The notes below the pieces were generated by a model that was not told the origin of the DNA, searched no databases, and saw only the letters and a list, made by a program, of their open reading frames with translations. Shown here one piece after another: positions 5,244 through 13,841 of a stretch of 26,362 nucleotides of DNA (within the stretch, counting starts at the first letter, position 1; each line of letters begins with the position of its first letter). The translations under genes were made by a program, and so were the position numbers. This DNA comes from Empedobacter sp036647415 (lineage in GTDB: Bacteria; Bacteroidota; Bacteroidia; Flavobacteriales; Weeksellaceae): assembly GCF_036647415.1 (NCBI RefSeq), contig NZ_JAVXKG010000039.1, forward strand, positions 1 to 26,362, in the 5' to 3' direction.

Positions 5244-8072
5244 ATGAACATGAACAAAGATTTTATTGAAGTTTACGGTGCAAGGGAACATAACCTGAAA
5301 AACATTGATGTCAAGATTCCCCGCAATGAGCTTGTTGTAATCACAGGTTTGAGCGGAAGTGGAAAATCTTCGTTGGCTTTTGATACCATTTATGCAGAAG
5401 GACAACGTCGCTATATCGAAACTTTTTCGTCCTATGCACGCCAATTTTTAGGAGGTTTAGAACGTCCTGATGTTGATAAAATTGATGGTTTGTCGCCCGT
5501 TATTGCAATCGAGCAAAAAACAACCAATAAAAATCCACGTTCTACAGTTGGTACAATTACAGAGATCTACGATTTTCTTCGTTTACTTTTCGCACGCGCT
5601 TCTACAGCATATTCTGTCGAAACAAATGAGAAAATGGTTGCGTATACAGATGACCAAATTATCGAATTAGTTAGAAAACAATACGAAGGAAAAAAAATTG
5701 CGATTTTAGCACCAATTGTACGTTCTCGTAAAGGTCATTACCGCGAAATATTTGTTACATATTCTAAAAAAGGATTTTTACAAATGCGTATTGATGGCGA
5801 ATTGAAAGATATTGAGCCAGGAATGATGTTAGATCGTTACAAAACGCATGATATAGAATTGTTGGTAGATAAAATTGTCTTAAATGATAAAGTAACCGAT
5901 CAACGTTTACGTTCAAGTATCGATCATGCAATGCAACAAGGCGACGGAATTACAATGATTTTGGATTATGAAACCAACGAAACTCGTTTCTTTTCACGTT
6001 CATTAATGTGTGCTGCGACAGGCGTTTCTTATGCGTTGCCAGAACCAAATACGTTTTCTTTCAATTCGCCAAAAGGTGCTTGCCAGACTTGTACAGGTTT
6101 GGGCGAGTTGAAGGTTGTAAATAAGGATAAATTATTTCAAGATTCGACAAAATCGATGTTTGATAATTTGGAAGAATTATTTGAAACATTAAAATCATCT
6201 TCTCGAATAGAAAAACAAATCGAAACTATTTTCGTAAAACATAATGTTGAAAACAAAACGCCTTTCAAAAAACTTCCACAAGCGCTAATTGATGATGTGA
6301 TGAATGGTTTGAAAGAAACATTGAATGTTGATCTTAAATTTGCATCAGTAAAAAAAACATATAAAATTGATTTTGAAGGATTAAATGAATTTCTTTCTGA
6401 AATAATGGAAGATAAAAATAATCCATCATCTACATCAATTGGTAAAAAATTCGGGAAGAAAATTGTTTGTCCAACTTGCGAAGGAAAACGATTAAACAAA
6501 GAATCACTTTATTTCCGAATTGATAATAAAAATATTGGTGAAGTTGCTGAGTTAGATTTAAAATCTTTGCAAAAATGGATTGAAGATGCACCAATTTCGA
6601 TGACGCCAAATCAACAACAAATTGCATTTGAAATTTTAAAAGAAATTTATACACGATTAACATTTTTGTTAGACGTTGGTTTAGATTATTTAAGCCTTAA
6701 TCGTTCTTCAAAAACCCTTTCTGGAGGCGAGGCGCAGCGAATTCGTTTGGCAACACAAATAGGTTCTCAGTTGGTAAATGTTTTGTATATTTTAGATGAG
6801 CCAAGTATCGGTTTGCATCAACGCGACAATGTACGATTGATTGATTCGTTGAAAAAACTGCGTGATATCGGAAATTCTGTTTTGGTTGTAGAACACGATA
6901 AAGACATGATTTTAGAGTCAGATTATGTGATTGATGTTGGACCAAAAGCAGGAAAAAATGGTGGACAAATTGTTTGGGAAGGAGTTCCTGAGCAAATGTT
7001 GAAATCGGATACATTGACTTCAAAATATTTGAATAATCAATTAAAAATTGAAATTCCAACCGAGCGACGAAAAGGAAACGGAAATGTTTTGAAACTTTTT
7101 GGCGCATCTGGAAATAATCTGAAAAATGTAAATCTTACTATTCCATTAGGTACATTAACGGTTGTTTCTGGCGTTTCTGGTTCAGGAAAATCAACGTTGA
7201 TTAATGAAACATTGTATAGAATTCTGAATCAACATTTTTTCCGTGCAGAGAAAGATCCAATGCCTTATAAAAAGTTAGAAGGTTTAGAACATTTAGATAA
7301 AGTAATCGAAGTCGATCAGTCACCAATTGGGCGTACACCGCGTTCTAATCCTGCGACGTACACCGGAATTTTTTCTGATATTCGTTCGTTGTTTACCAAT
7401 TTACCAGAAGCAAAAATTAGAGGCTACAAACCTGGACGTTTTTCGTTTAATGTAAAAGGAGGACGTTGCGAAACGTGTCAAGGTGGAGGTTTACGCGTTA
7501 TTGAAATGAATTTTTTACCAGATATTCATGTAGAATGTGAAACGTGTAATGGAAAACGATTTAACCGCGAAACATTAGAAATTCGTTACAAAGGAAAATC
7601 AATTTCTGATGTATTGGAAATGACGGTTAATGAAGCCGTAGATTTCTTTGAAGCAATTCCGAAAATTTATCGTTATGTAAAAATGTTACAAGATGTTGGT
7701 TTAGGTTATATCACGCTAGGACAGCAGTCTACAACTTTGAGTGGAGGAGAAGCACAACGTGTAAAATTAGCAACAGAATTAGCAAAAAAACAAACCGGGA
7801 AAACAATTTATATTTTAGATGAGCCAACAACTGGTTTACATTTCGAAGATGTAAATGTATTGATGAAAGTGATAAATAAAATTATTGAATTTGGAAATAC
7901 AGTTATTATTATTGAACATAATCTAGATGTAATAAAATTAGCTGATTATGTGATAGATATTGGTCCAGATGGAGGAAATAAAGGTGGGAAAATTGTTGCA
8001 GAAGGAACACCAGAAGAAATTATTCTGAATCCGAAAAGTGTAACAGGAAAATTCTTAAAAGACGAATTATAA
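5244..8072 (+). CDS. uvrA: Excinuclease ABC subunit A (UvrA)
   Basis: 942 aa from the ATG at 5244, close to the usual 940-950; the ATG at 5250 is also possible. I rejected the in-frame ATG at 5208 because the upstream terminator and the -7 box overlap it. UvrA is the damage-recognition ATPase of nucleotide excision repair: it dimerises, scans DNA and loads UvrB. Visible: first Walker A GLSGSGKS (residues 35-42), UvrB-binding region (about 130-250), zinc cysteines (CQTC, CPTCEG, then CETC...CETCNG), ABC signature LSGGEAQR twice (about 492 and 832), second Walker A GVSGSGKST (about 642), and two Walker B regions (ILDEPSIGLH, ILDEPTTGLH). Complete, with no anomalies. Confidence 0.98.
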   Translation: MNMNKDFIEVYGAREHNLKNIDVKIPRNELVVITGLSGSGKSSLAFDTIYAEGQRRYIETFSSYARQFLGGLERPDVDKIDGLSPVIAIEQKTTNKNPRSTVGTITEIYDFLRLLFARASTAYSVETNEKMVAYTDDQIIELVRKQYEGKKIAILAPIVRSRKGHYREIFVTYSKKGFLQMRIDGELKDIEPGMMLDRYKTHDIELLVDKIVLNDKVTDQRLRSSIDHAMQQGDGITMILDYETNETRFFSRSLMCAATGVSYALPEPNTFSFNSPKGACQTCTGLGELKVVNKDKLFQDSTKSMFDNLEELFETLKSSSRIEKQIETIFVKHNVENKTPFKKLPQALIDDVMNGLKETLNVDLKFASVKKTYKIDFEGLNEFLSEIMEDKNNPSSTSIGKKFGKKIVCPTCEGKRLNKESLYFRIDNKNIGEVAELDLKSLQKWIEDAPISMTPNQQQIAFEILKEIYTRLTFLLDVGLDYLSLNRSSKTLSGGEAQRIRLATQIGSQLVNVLYILDEPSIGLHQRDNVRLIDSLKKLRDIGNSVLVVEHDKDMILESDYVIDVGPKAGKNGGQIVWEGVPEQMLKSDTLTSKYLNNQLKIEIPTERRKGNGNVLKLFGASGNNLKNVNLTIPLGTLTVVSGVSGSGKSTLINETLYRILNQHFFRAEKDPMPYKKLEGLEHLDKVIEVDQSPIGRTPRSNPATYTGIFSDIRSLFTNLPEAKIRGYKPGRFSFNVKGGRCETCQGGGLRVIEMNFLPDIHVECETCNGKRFNRETLEIRYKGKSISDVLEMTVNEAVDFFEAIPKIYRYVKMLQDVGLGYITLGQQSTTLSGGEAQRVKLATELAKKQTGKTIYILDEPTTGLHFEDVNVLMKVINKIIEFGNTVIIIEHNLDVIKLADYVIDIGPDGGNKGGKIVAEGTPEEIILNPKSVTGKFLKDEL

Positions 8073-8090
8073 AATTAATAGAATACATAA

Positions 8091-8128
8091 AAAAATCAGG
8101 AATCTAAATTTTAGATTCCTGATTTTTT
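8091..8128. terminator. Bidirectional terminator between uvrA and the barrel gene
   Basis: Arms of 18 nt (8091-8108 and 8110-8127, core ATCAGGAATCTAAA) are perfect reverse complements. The A-run and T-run at the ends serve both converging genes. Confidence 0.9.
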
Positions 8129-8132
8129 ATAT

Positions 8133-8669
8133 TTACAATCCTACAGAAATTCCCATAAATGGTTGAAATCCTGAAGAAAATATACTTTCATTTTCTTTGT
8201 ACAAAACATTGTATAAAACGCCTGCTTGAAATCTCACCTGCCCATTAGATTGGTAACCTGCACCAAGCCATAAAGCAGATTCGTCGATGTCAATTTCGCT
8301 AACTGAGTTATAAAAAGGAGAAGAATTTTCATATTTCTGTTTCCCTGTATAGTACATATAATTTGCTCTCAAAAAAATATTTTCTATCGGATAAAAGTTG
8401 ATATATGGCCCAACATTAAACAAGTTTTGTTTGTAATAATCATCTTTACCATACTGATAACCTGCAATTCCTCCAACCTCAAAATTATTCGCAACCATAT
8501 AACCAATGCTTGGCGAAATATTAAAAGAGAAATAACTATTGTTTCCAAAAGAAAGTCCTAATCCACCACCAAAACGCCAATTGTTTTCAATGCTTTGATT
8601 TTGATTGACTTGACTAAAAGCTAAAGTGCTAAGGGTTAAAGAAAATATAAATAAAAGAATCTTTTTCAT
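8133..8669 (-). CDS. Outer-membrane beta-barrel protein
   Basis: 178 aa. Signal peptide MKKILLFIFSLTLSTLAFSQ is followed by alternating Gly/aromatic strands (RFGGGLGLSFG, YFSFNISPSIGYM, EVGGIAGYQYG, FLRANYMYYTG, ALWLGAGYQ). It ends in a strand PFMGISVGL, as small OmpA/OmpW-like barrels do. About eight strands are expected. Function unknown; it could be structural or a small channel. Single gene sharing a terminator with uvrA. Confidence 0.75.
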   Translation of the reverse strand: MKKILLFIFSLTLSTLAFSQVNQNQSIENNWRFGGGLGLSFGNNSYFSFNISPSIGYMVANNFEVGGIAGYQYGKDDYYKQNLFNVGPYINFYPIENIFLRANYMYYTGKQKYENSSPFYNSVSEIDIDESALWLGAGYQSNGQVRFQAGVLYNVLYKENESIFSSGFQPFMGISVGL

Positions 8670-8865
8670 AGAAATTTAATTAATTTTTAACGTTTAAATA
8701 TGTCCTTTATTGAAAAAACTACTATAAATTTGCCCTATCAAAAAATAACAATTCTGTTTTTAATGAAACAGAAATATATTGATAAAAGAGTCGTTCTATA
8801 GTTTTTACTTATAAAATAATAGGTTTTTAATTTGAAAAATCTATTTAATTTAATGTTTATGGTCT

Positions 8866-8873
8866 TAAATTTG
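8866..8873 (+). promoter_or_regulatory. Bacteroidota -7 box for dps
   Basis: TAAATTTG fits TAnnTTTG and lies 47 nt upstream of the dps ATG. A second match (TAAATTTG, 8725-8732) lies further upstream on the same strand and could be an alternative start point. Confidence 0.5.
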
Positions 8874-8919
8874 CTTTAGTAAAGTTAATGAAATAATTAC
8901 TAAAATAAAATTAAAGAAT

Positions 8920-9384
8920 ATGAAATTATTATCACCAGAAAACAAAAAGAAAATTGCTGATATTTTAATTAAATTATTAGCAGATGAACATATTTTATAT
9001 TTGAAAACAAGAAATGCACATTGGAATGTTGAGGGACCAGATTTCCAAACAATCCATGTTTATTTCGAATCATTGTATAATGAGTTACAAATTGTTATAG
9101 ATGATGTCGCAGAGAAGATTCGTCAAAAAGACGTTTATGCACCTGCAACGATGAAAGAGTATATGCAGTTAGCTCATTTGTCGGAAGAGCGTAAAACAGA
9201 AAATAAAGATAGTTTGAGTTTTATTGCTGATTTACTACACGATCACGAAGTTATTATTGACTTTTTGACAGAAGCTGTAGTAGAAATTGAAGAGTTTCAT
9301 GATATTTCAACTTCGGATTTCTTAGTTGGTTTATTAGAACAACATCAAAAAACTGCCTGGATGCTTAGATCGCATCTTAGATAA
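8920..9384 (+). CDS. dps: Dps-type DNA-protection ferritin
   Basis: 154 aa, normal for the family. Dps forms 12-subunit shells that oxidise Fe(II) with hydrogen peroxide and store iron, protecting DNA. The inter-subunit ferroxidase ligands are present: H34 (NAHWNVEG), H46 (TIHVYFE), and D61 and E65 (DDVAEKI). The N-terminus is short and has several lysines (KKK at 9-11), which may help DNA binding. Monocistronic, with an upstream -7 box and a hairpin terminator at 9449-9480. Induction by peroxide or starvation is typical of the family, but no operator is evident. Confidence 0.93.
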   Translation: MKLLSPENKKKIADILIKLLADEHILYLKTRNAHWNVEGPDFQTIHVYFESLYNELQIVIDDVAEKIRQKDVYAPATMKEYMQLAHLSEERKTENKDSLSFIADLLHDHEVIIDFLTEAVVEIEEFHDISTSDFLVGLLEQHQKTAWMLRSHLR

Positions 9385-9448
9385 TTTTTGAACATTATTT
9401 TACTTCATAAGTTTTTAGTGTTAATTCATATTAGTGTTAATTAGGTTG

Positions 9449-9480
9449 AGCCTTGGATTTATCCAAGGCTTCAGCTTTTT
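9449..9480 (+). terminator. Terminator of dps
   Basis: AGCCTTGG (9449-9456) pairs with CCAAGGCT (9463-9470). A short TCAGC spacer and five T follow. Confidence 0.75.
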
Positions 9481-9491
9481 ATAGAGGTTCG

Positions 9492-9818
9492 TTATTCCTC
9501 AATTTCTTTTACACTTGCATCGGGTGCATTTGTTTTTACCGATAAAATTCCATTTTTAGCACCAGATTCTGTTTCGTAAGATTGGCTTGTACCAATTACT
9601 TGTCCATTAGTCGCTTTCAGATTAAAACTCCATTTACCAGATTGACTTTCCTTCAATTCAAATTTAGAATCGTCTTGTGAGTTTTTACGAACAGATTCTA
9701 TTCCATTCTCACAACTTGCTTTCTGTTTGTAACCTTCGCTTGCCAAAATGTTTTGACCATTTTTAGCTTTTAATCGAAAACGGAATTCTCCTGCTTTGTC
9801 TGTATAAATTTCGAACAT
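9492..9818 (-). CDS. YegP family protein (DUF1508, two repeats)
   Basis: 108 aa made of two tandem DUF1508 units, residues about 1-50 and 51-100. Each has the pattern F.....G.(F/W).F.LKA.NGQ.I..S..Y....GA/C.NGI.SV. This matches UPF0339/YegP in length and layout. The fold is a small swapped beta dimer; the molecular role is unknown. No signal peptide. Converges on dps across its terminator. Confidence 0.9.
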   Translation of the reverse strand: MFEIYTDKAGEFRFRLKAKNGQNILASEGYKQKASCENGIESVRKNSQDDSKFELKESQSGKWSFNLKATNGQVIGTSQSYETESGAKNGILSVKTNAPDASVKEIEE

Positions 9819-9925
9819 AATTTTAGTTTTTTTATAAATAGTTTAAATAATTGATTGATATAAATTTATAAAAAAAATCTAATGTTTATGAAATTTATTT
9901 GTAATAATAAATTTTACAACATTAC

Positions 9926-9943
9926 ATTACGGGAAACCGTAAT
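9926..9943. promoter_or_regulatory. GNRA-loop hairpin or small operator upstream of the CsgG-like operon
   Basis: ATTACGG and CCGTAAT are perfect 7-bp arms around GAAA, lying between the divergent yegP and the lipoprotein gene. It could be an operator serving either gene. As RNA it would be a stable tetraloop hairpin in the leader of the operon only if transcription starts upstream of it. Confidence 0.4.
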
Positions 9944-9994
9944 ATTTATTTGATAATTGGATATATAATTGCATTTTAATTATAAAAACGATTT

Positions 9995-10462
9995 ATGATA
10001 ATATTTACTTCAAATCTTAGAAAAGTATTATTTCTACTGATGACGATAGCCTTTCTTGGGTGTAGTAAAAATATTTCTCCTAATAATTCAAATTTATATG
10101 TCATCGATTCTACAAATCAACAATTGGTTTTACAGATTGAGGCAATTGGTAAAAATGAAAGTGAAGCTATATATAATGGAGAAATAAAGGCAATGAAAAT
10201 GTTATTGTTTTATGGAATTCCGAATACGATTTACAAAACATCTTTAGTTTCAGAAACAGAACATATTTCGGAGTCTAATTATCCGAATTATTATAAAAAT
10301 TTTTACAATGGATTTTATAAAAATTTTATTGTTAATAATCAAGTTTTGTCTTCATATAAAAAGGGAGGAATGTATTCGTTAAATCTGAAGGTGACAATAA
10401 ATACAACTGCGCTTAGAAAAGATTTAGAAAATCATACTATTATTAGAAAATTCGGTTTATAG
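9995..10462 (+). CDS. LPP20/FlgT-like lipoprotein, first gene of envelope operon
   Basis: 155 aa. The N-terminus VLFLLMTIAFLGCS is a type II signal with a lipobox; C23 would be lipidated. The mature part has an LPP20/FlgT-N-like pattern (LQIEAIGKNESEAIYNGEIKAMKMLL), a small alpha/beta fold seen in envelope proteins that bind partners. It ends exactly before the next gene (stop codon at 10460-10462, next ATG at 10463), the first in a run of five coupled genes. Exact function unknown; the family call rests on pattern only. Confidence 0.6.
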   Translation: MIIFTSNLRKVLFLLMTIAFLGCSKNISPNNSNLYVIDSTNQQLVLQIEAIGKNESEAIYNGEIKAMKMLLFYGIPNTIYKTSLVSETEHISESNYPNYYKNFYNGFYKNFIVNNQVLSSYKKGGMYSLNLKVTINTTALRKDLENHTIIRKFGL

Positions 10463-11341
10463 ATGTGTTATACTAATTTAAAAAAAGGAATTGCTTTCTT
10501 CAGTTTTTTGATTGGAGTTTTTGGAAATGCTCAGAATTTAGAGCAAAAAACAATTCAACCTAAAATTATAGTTATTCCAAATCTAAAATCAGGAGAGGAT
10601 TTGAGAAATAAAATAGAAAGTGATGTAAATTATAGAATTGCATTAACCAAAATAAAAGAAGCCTTTGATAGTAGAGGATTTACAACAATTGATGCAATTG
10701 CTAAAATAAAAGCTATACAGACAAATTCTGCTTTATCTCAAGATACACAAGCGGACTTAAAATCAGAAATTATTAGAAGTTCGTCTGCTGATATTTATGT
10801 TGATGCAGAAATTAATATACAACAAACATCTTCAGGAAATTCGGTCGATTTTATTTTGACATCTTATGAGGTGTCTACAGGAAACTCATTGTCTAATAAA
10901 GTAGGAAATAGTGGTAAATTTTATACAGATGATTATTCTAAATTAACTTCTAAAGCGATAGAATCTGTTGCAGATGATTTTCTGAATGTGATGCAAACAA
11001 AGTTTGATCAAATTGTAAAAGATGGACGTTCTGTAATTCTTAATATTAGTATTGATAAAGAATCTACCTACACATTTGATACGGAAGTTGGTGAAGAATC
11101 TTTGGGAGAAAAAATTGAAAATTGGGTGGCAGATAATTCGTATAAAAATAATTATTCGTTTCCTAGTATATCAGAATATTTGATGGTTTTCGATCAAGTA
11201 AGAATTCCATTATTTGAGCAGAATGGTAGAAATTATTCGCCAAATAAGTTTTCAAAATCGTTAGAAAATTACTTGAAAGTTTATGGTTTGAAATTGAAAA
11301 CGACTTATTTAGGAAATACTCAAAATATAATTATTCAATAA
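10463..11341 (+). CDS. DUF6175-like secreted protein
   Basis: 292 aa. Signal peptide (ends near FGNAQ, residue about 24). The mature protein begins with IQPKIIVIPNLKSGEDLRNKIESD and contains GFTTIDAIAKIKA and DIYVDAEI...SVDFILTSYEVSTGNSL...GKFYTDD. These resemble DUF6175, a Bacteroidota family of unknown role often found with CsgG-like genes. The early part looks like an alpha/beta domain akin to CsgG/TolB-N sensors. The stop overlaps the next start by one base (TAATG), indicating translational coupling. Confidence 0.65.
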   Translation: MCYTNLKKGIAFFSFLIGVFGNAQNLEQKTIQPKIIVIPNLKSGEDLRNKIESDVNYRIALTKIKEAFDSRGFTTIDAIAKIKAIQTNSALSQDTQADLKSEIIRSSSADIYVDAEINIQQTSSGNSVDFILTSYEVSTGNSLSNKVGNSGKFYTDDYSKLTSKAIESVADDFLNVMQTKFDQIVKDGRSVILNISIDKESTYTFDTEVGEESLGEKIENWVADNSYKNNYSFPSISEYLMVFDQVRIPLFEQNGRNYSPNKFSKSLENYLKVYGLKLKTTYLGNTQNIIIQ

Positions 11342-12270
11342 TGAAAAAACTACTTCAAATCCTATTCATTTTTACATTTTGTGTTGTCTACGGACAAAAA
11401 AATGATTTAGCAAATAAAATTAATTTATCTATTGTTTTACCAGAAGAGGATGAGATGTTAAGCTATAATGCATTGTCTAAGCTGAATAGTAAAACAATAC
11501 AATTGTTAACCTTCAATGAAATTGTATCTGGTGTTAACAATAGTTTTGTGATTTATCCTTCTCTTGTTTTAGGCGATTCTAAAATAGTAGAAACAGGACT
11601 TTATGCTGTTCATTCTGTTACGATGGAGTTTAATTATTATATCAAAAACATTGAGTCTAATACCATATTTTCTAGTTACACCAAACAGATTGAAGGTACT
11701 GGTAAAACAGAAAGAGAAGCTATTGCAAATTCAATTTCAAAATTAGATGTTAAAGATGTTAAATTAACAACTTTCATCCATACAGGTAAAGATAAAATTA
11801 TTAATTATTATAAAAATAGTTGTAATCAAATCATAGCAAAAGCAGATAATATGGCTTTACAAGGTAATTATGAAGATGCTCTTTCTTTATTGATTTCTGT
11901 TCCGTCGGAAGTAGATTGTTTTTCTAAGGCCAAACAAAAAGCATTGACAATTTATAAACAATATTCTACAAAAAAATGTCAGGAATTGATATTGGAAGCA
12001 AAATCTTATTTAGCACAAAATGATAAAGAATCTGCTGCAAATATTTTGGCAACTATAAATACAGAATCGACTTGTAAAACAGAAGCTTCTCAATTATTAA
12101 ATCAAATTGAGGCAAAGTTAAACGCACAAGAAAAGAAAGAATGGGATTTTATGGTGAAACAAGATAATGATCGTGTTGCTTTAGAAAAATCGTCAATAAA
12201 AGCAATAAGAGATATTTGTGTTGCTTATTACAAAAAAAATCCTGTCACGTACAATTATATAATCCGTTAA
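11341..12270 (+). CDS. Secreted protein with TPR-like helical repeats, unknown function
   Basis: 309 aa. Signal peptide MKKLLQILFIFTFCVVYGQ. Residues about 20-150 form a mixed alpha/beta region with the LPP20-like motif GTGKTEREAIANSISKL. Residues about 155-265 hold paired helices (ALQGNYEDALSLLISVPSEVDC...YLAQNDKESAANILATINTESTC) that look like degenerate TPRs, each closing with Cys. The operon position suggests a scaffold for the envelope complex. Not a recognised family. Confidence 0.65.
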   Translation: MKKLLQILFIFTFCVVYGQKNDLANKINLSIVLPEEDEMLSYNALSKLNSKTIQLLTFNEIVSGVNNSFVIYPSLVLGDSKIVETGLYAVHSVTMEFNYYIKNIESNTIFSSYTKQIEGTGKTEREAIANSISKLDVKDVKLTTFIHTGKDKIINYYKNSCNQIIAKADNMALQGNYEDALSLLISVPSEVDCFSKAKQKALTIYKQYSTKKCQELILEAKSYLAQNDKESAANILATINTESTCKTEASQLLNQIEAKLNAQEKKEWDFMVKQDNDRVALEKSSIKAIRDICVAYYKKNPVTYNYIIR

Positions 12271-12295
12271 ATACAAATTAGATAAATATACTATT

Positions 12296-12871
12296 ATGAA
12301 AAAAACTTTACTAAAACTTACTTTTGCTACCGCACTATTATTTTCTACAATTTCTTTTGGACAAACAGCTGATGAATTAAAAGCTGAAAGAGAAATGATG
12401 AAAAAAGAATTAAAATCTGAAAAAACTATCGAACGTCAAAAGAAATTAGAGAAATTAGAGTCTCCGAAATCGTCAAGTATTGCTTCTATTGATGAATTGG
12501 CTGTTAACTCTTCTGCTTTATTGTTGGTAACAAAGGATATAAGTAAACAAGTTCCAGAATTGTATAAACGTACTGTAGGAGAAACTGTAGACGGAATTAC
12601 AGAAGTAACAACTGACAAACCATCTTTGGAAGAATTAGAAAACGTTGCTAAAAGTATTGGAGCGCAATTGTTATTAATTTCGAATTATGCTAATATTGCG
12701 ACGCAGGTTGCAGGAGATGTAACGTCTGCAAATCCATTAGCGGCGGGGAAAGCATTAAAATCTGTTAAGTTTTCTAAAGATGTTTTATCATTAACATTAC
12801 CAGAGTTAAATAATAATTTAGTTGTGATAAAAAACTTAATTTCAACAATTAAATCATCAAATAATTTATAA
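12296..12871 (+). CDS. Secreted helical protein of unknown function
   Basis: 191 aa. Signal peptide MKKTLLKLTFATALLFSTISFGQ. A Lys/Glu-rich helix follows (residues about 25-55, possibly coiled coil), then a largely helical Ala/Leu/Ser-rich region (LEELENVAKSIGAQLLLISNYANIATQVAGD). No family recognised. It lies 25 nt after the previous gene, and its stop overlaps the next start by one base, so it belongs to the same operon. Confidence 0.7.
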   Translation: MKKTLLKLTFATALLFSTISFGQTADELKAEREMMKKELKSEKTIERQKKLEKLESPKSSSIASIDELAVNSSALLLVTKDISKQVPELYKRTVGETVDGITEVTTDKPSLEELENVAKSIGAQLLLISNYANIATQVAGDVTSANPLAAGKALKSVKFSKDVLSLTLPELNNNLVVIKNLISTIKSSNNL

Positions 12872-13689
12872 TGAGATCATTAAATTATTTCATTTTACTG
12901 TTTATTTGTAGTATTACTTTTGGTCAGAAAATAGAAAAACCAATTTTAGGAATCTCTCAATTTACATCAGCTAGTAATCCTAAGTTTACACCTTCTATAA
13001 CAGAAATGATTGTTAAAACGGTTACCAATACCAAGAAGTTTGTAGTAGTTGATAGATCTAGTTATGATAAAGTGAAGGAAGAGTTAGAATTTCAGAAATC
13101 TGAACAATTTATAGATTCTAAGAATGTTGCAAAACAAGATGCCGCATTAGCTTCAGAGTTTTTATTAATTGGAGATTTAGTAAAAATGAATGTTTTTGCA
13201 ATGAAAAATTCTGATGGATCAATTAATGGTTATAAATCTAGTTATGCATTTACATTAAAAATAAATAATGTAGAGACGGGTGAAACAACAGAATCTGCTA
13301 CATTTCAAACTAAAGTAAGCGATTTAATGTTTACGCCAGAAAGTGCAATAAACGAATCATTTAAGACAGTAGAAATTGATGTAATTAATTATTTTAATAA
13401 AACGTTTCCATTTCAATCTAAAATTGTTAAAGTAATAGAAGCAAAGAAAGATCAAGCTTCTAAAGTTTTAATCATAGGAGGTAAGAATGAAGGTTTTGTA
13501 GAAAATATTAAAATAAAAGTTGAACTAGTTGAGGATATTGAAGGTAGAAAATTAAAAACTCAAATCGGTCAATTGAAAATCACAAAAATTAACGGCGATT
13601 TCTCAGAAGCAAATGTTGTAAATGGAGGTTTGGATATTATGAAAAACTTTAATAATAATCAACAAATTGTTTGTACAGTAATTGATTAA
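12871..13689 (+). CDS. CsgG-like outer-membrane/envelope protein
   Basis: 272 aa. Signal peptide MRSLNYFILLFICSITFGQ without a lipobox Cys, unlike E. coli CsgG. Residues about 22-175 follow the CsgG/LpoB pattern: GISQFTS start, FVVVDRSSYDKVKEELEFQKS, then ASEFLLIGDLVK. The C-terminal 90 residues form a separate beta-rich domain (VLIIGGKNEGFVENIKIKVEL...IGQLKITKINGDFSEANVVNGG), resembling small FlgT-C-type modules. CsgG proteins form secretion pores; CsgG-fold proteins without a pore act as sensors or activators, and no pore-forming stretch is obvious here. No curlin gene is nearby. Last gene of the five-gene operon. Confidence 0.75.
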   Translation: MRSLNYFILLFICSITFGQKIEKPILGISQFTSASNPKFTPSITEMIVKTVTNTKKFVVVDRSSYDKVKEELEFQKSEQFIDSKNVAKQDAALASEFLLIGDLVKMNVFAMKNSDGSINGYKSSYAFTLKINNVETGETTESATFQTKVSDLMFTPESAINESFKTVEIDVINYFNKTFPFQSKIVKVIEAKKDQASKVLIIGGKNEGFVENIKIKVELVEDIEGRKLKTQIGQLKITKINGDFSEANVVNGGLDIMKNFNNNQQIVCTVID

Positions 13690-13702
13690 AACTCGTTGTT
13701 CA

Positions 13703-13728
13703 TTTTGATAATTTTATCAAAATAGTTT
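13703..13728 (+). terminator. Weak terminator of the CsgG-like operon
   Basis: TTTTGATAA and TTATCAAAA form a 9-bp stem with a 2-nt loop, then TAGTTTTT. It is low in GC, so likely weak; the stronger hairpin at 13806-13839 backs it up. Confidence 0.45.
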
Positions 13729-13805
13729 TTATTCACTCTGTTTCTAAAAATTACTCGAATTGACGAATTTTTTTTATCAAAATGCACAATAGGTTGTTAA
13801 TAATC

Positions 13806-13839
13806 AAAAATGCCACTGAAATTTTTCAGTGGCATTTTT
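13806..13839. terminator. Strong bidirectional terminator (kup / CsgG-like operon)
   Basis: AAAAATGCCACTGAA (13806-13820) and TTCAGTGGCATTTTT (13825-13839) are perfect arms with a 4-nt loop. It sits just after the kup stop and serves both converging units. Confidence 0.92.
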
Positions 13840-13841
13840 AT

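Noticed and set aside
12871..13689. True curli secretion channel
   Set aside because: No CsgA, CsgB, CsgE or CsgF homologue in the operon, no lipobox Cys and no obvious pore-forming strands. Only the CsgG-like domain can be supported.
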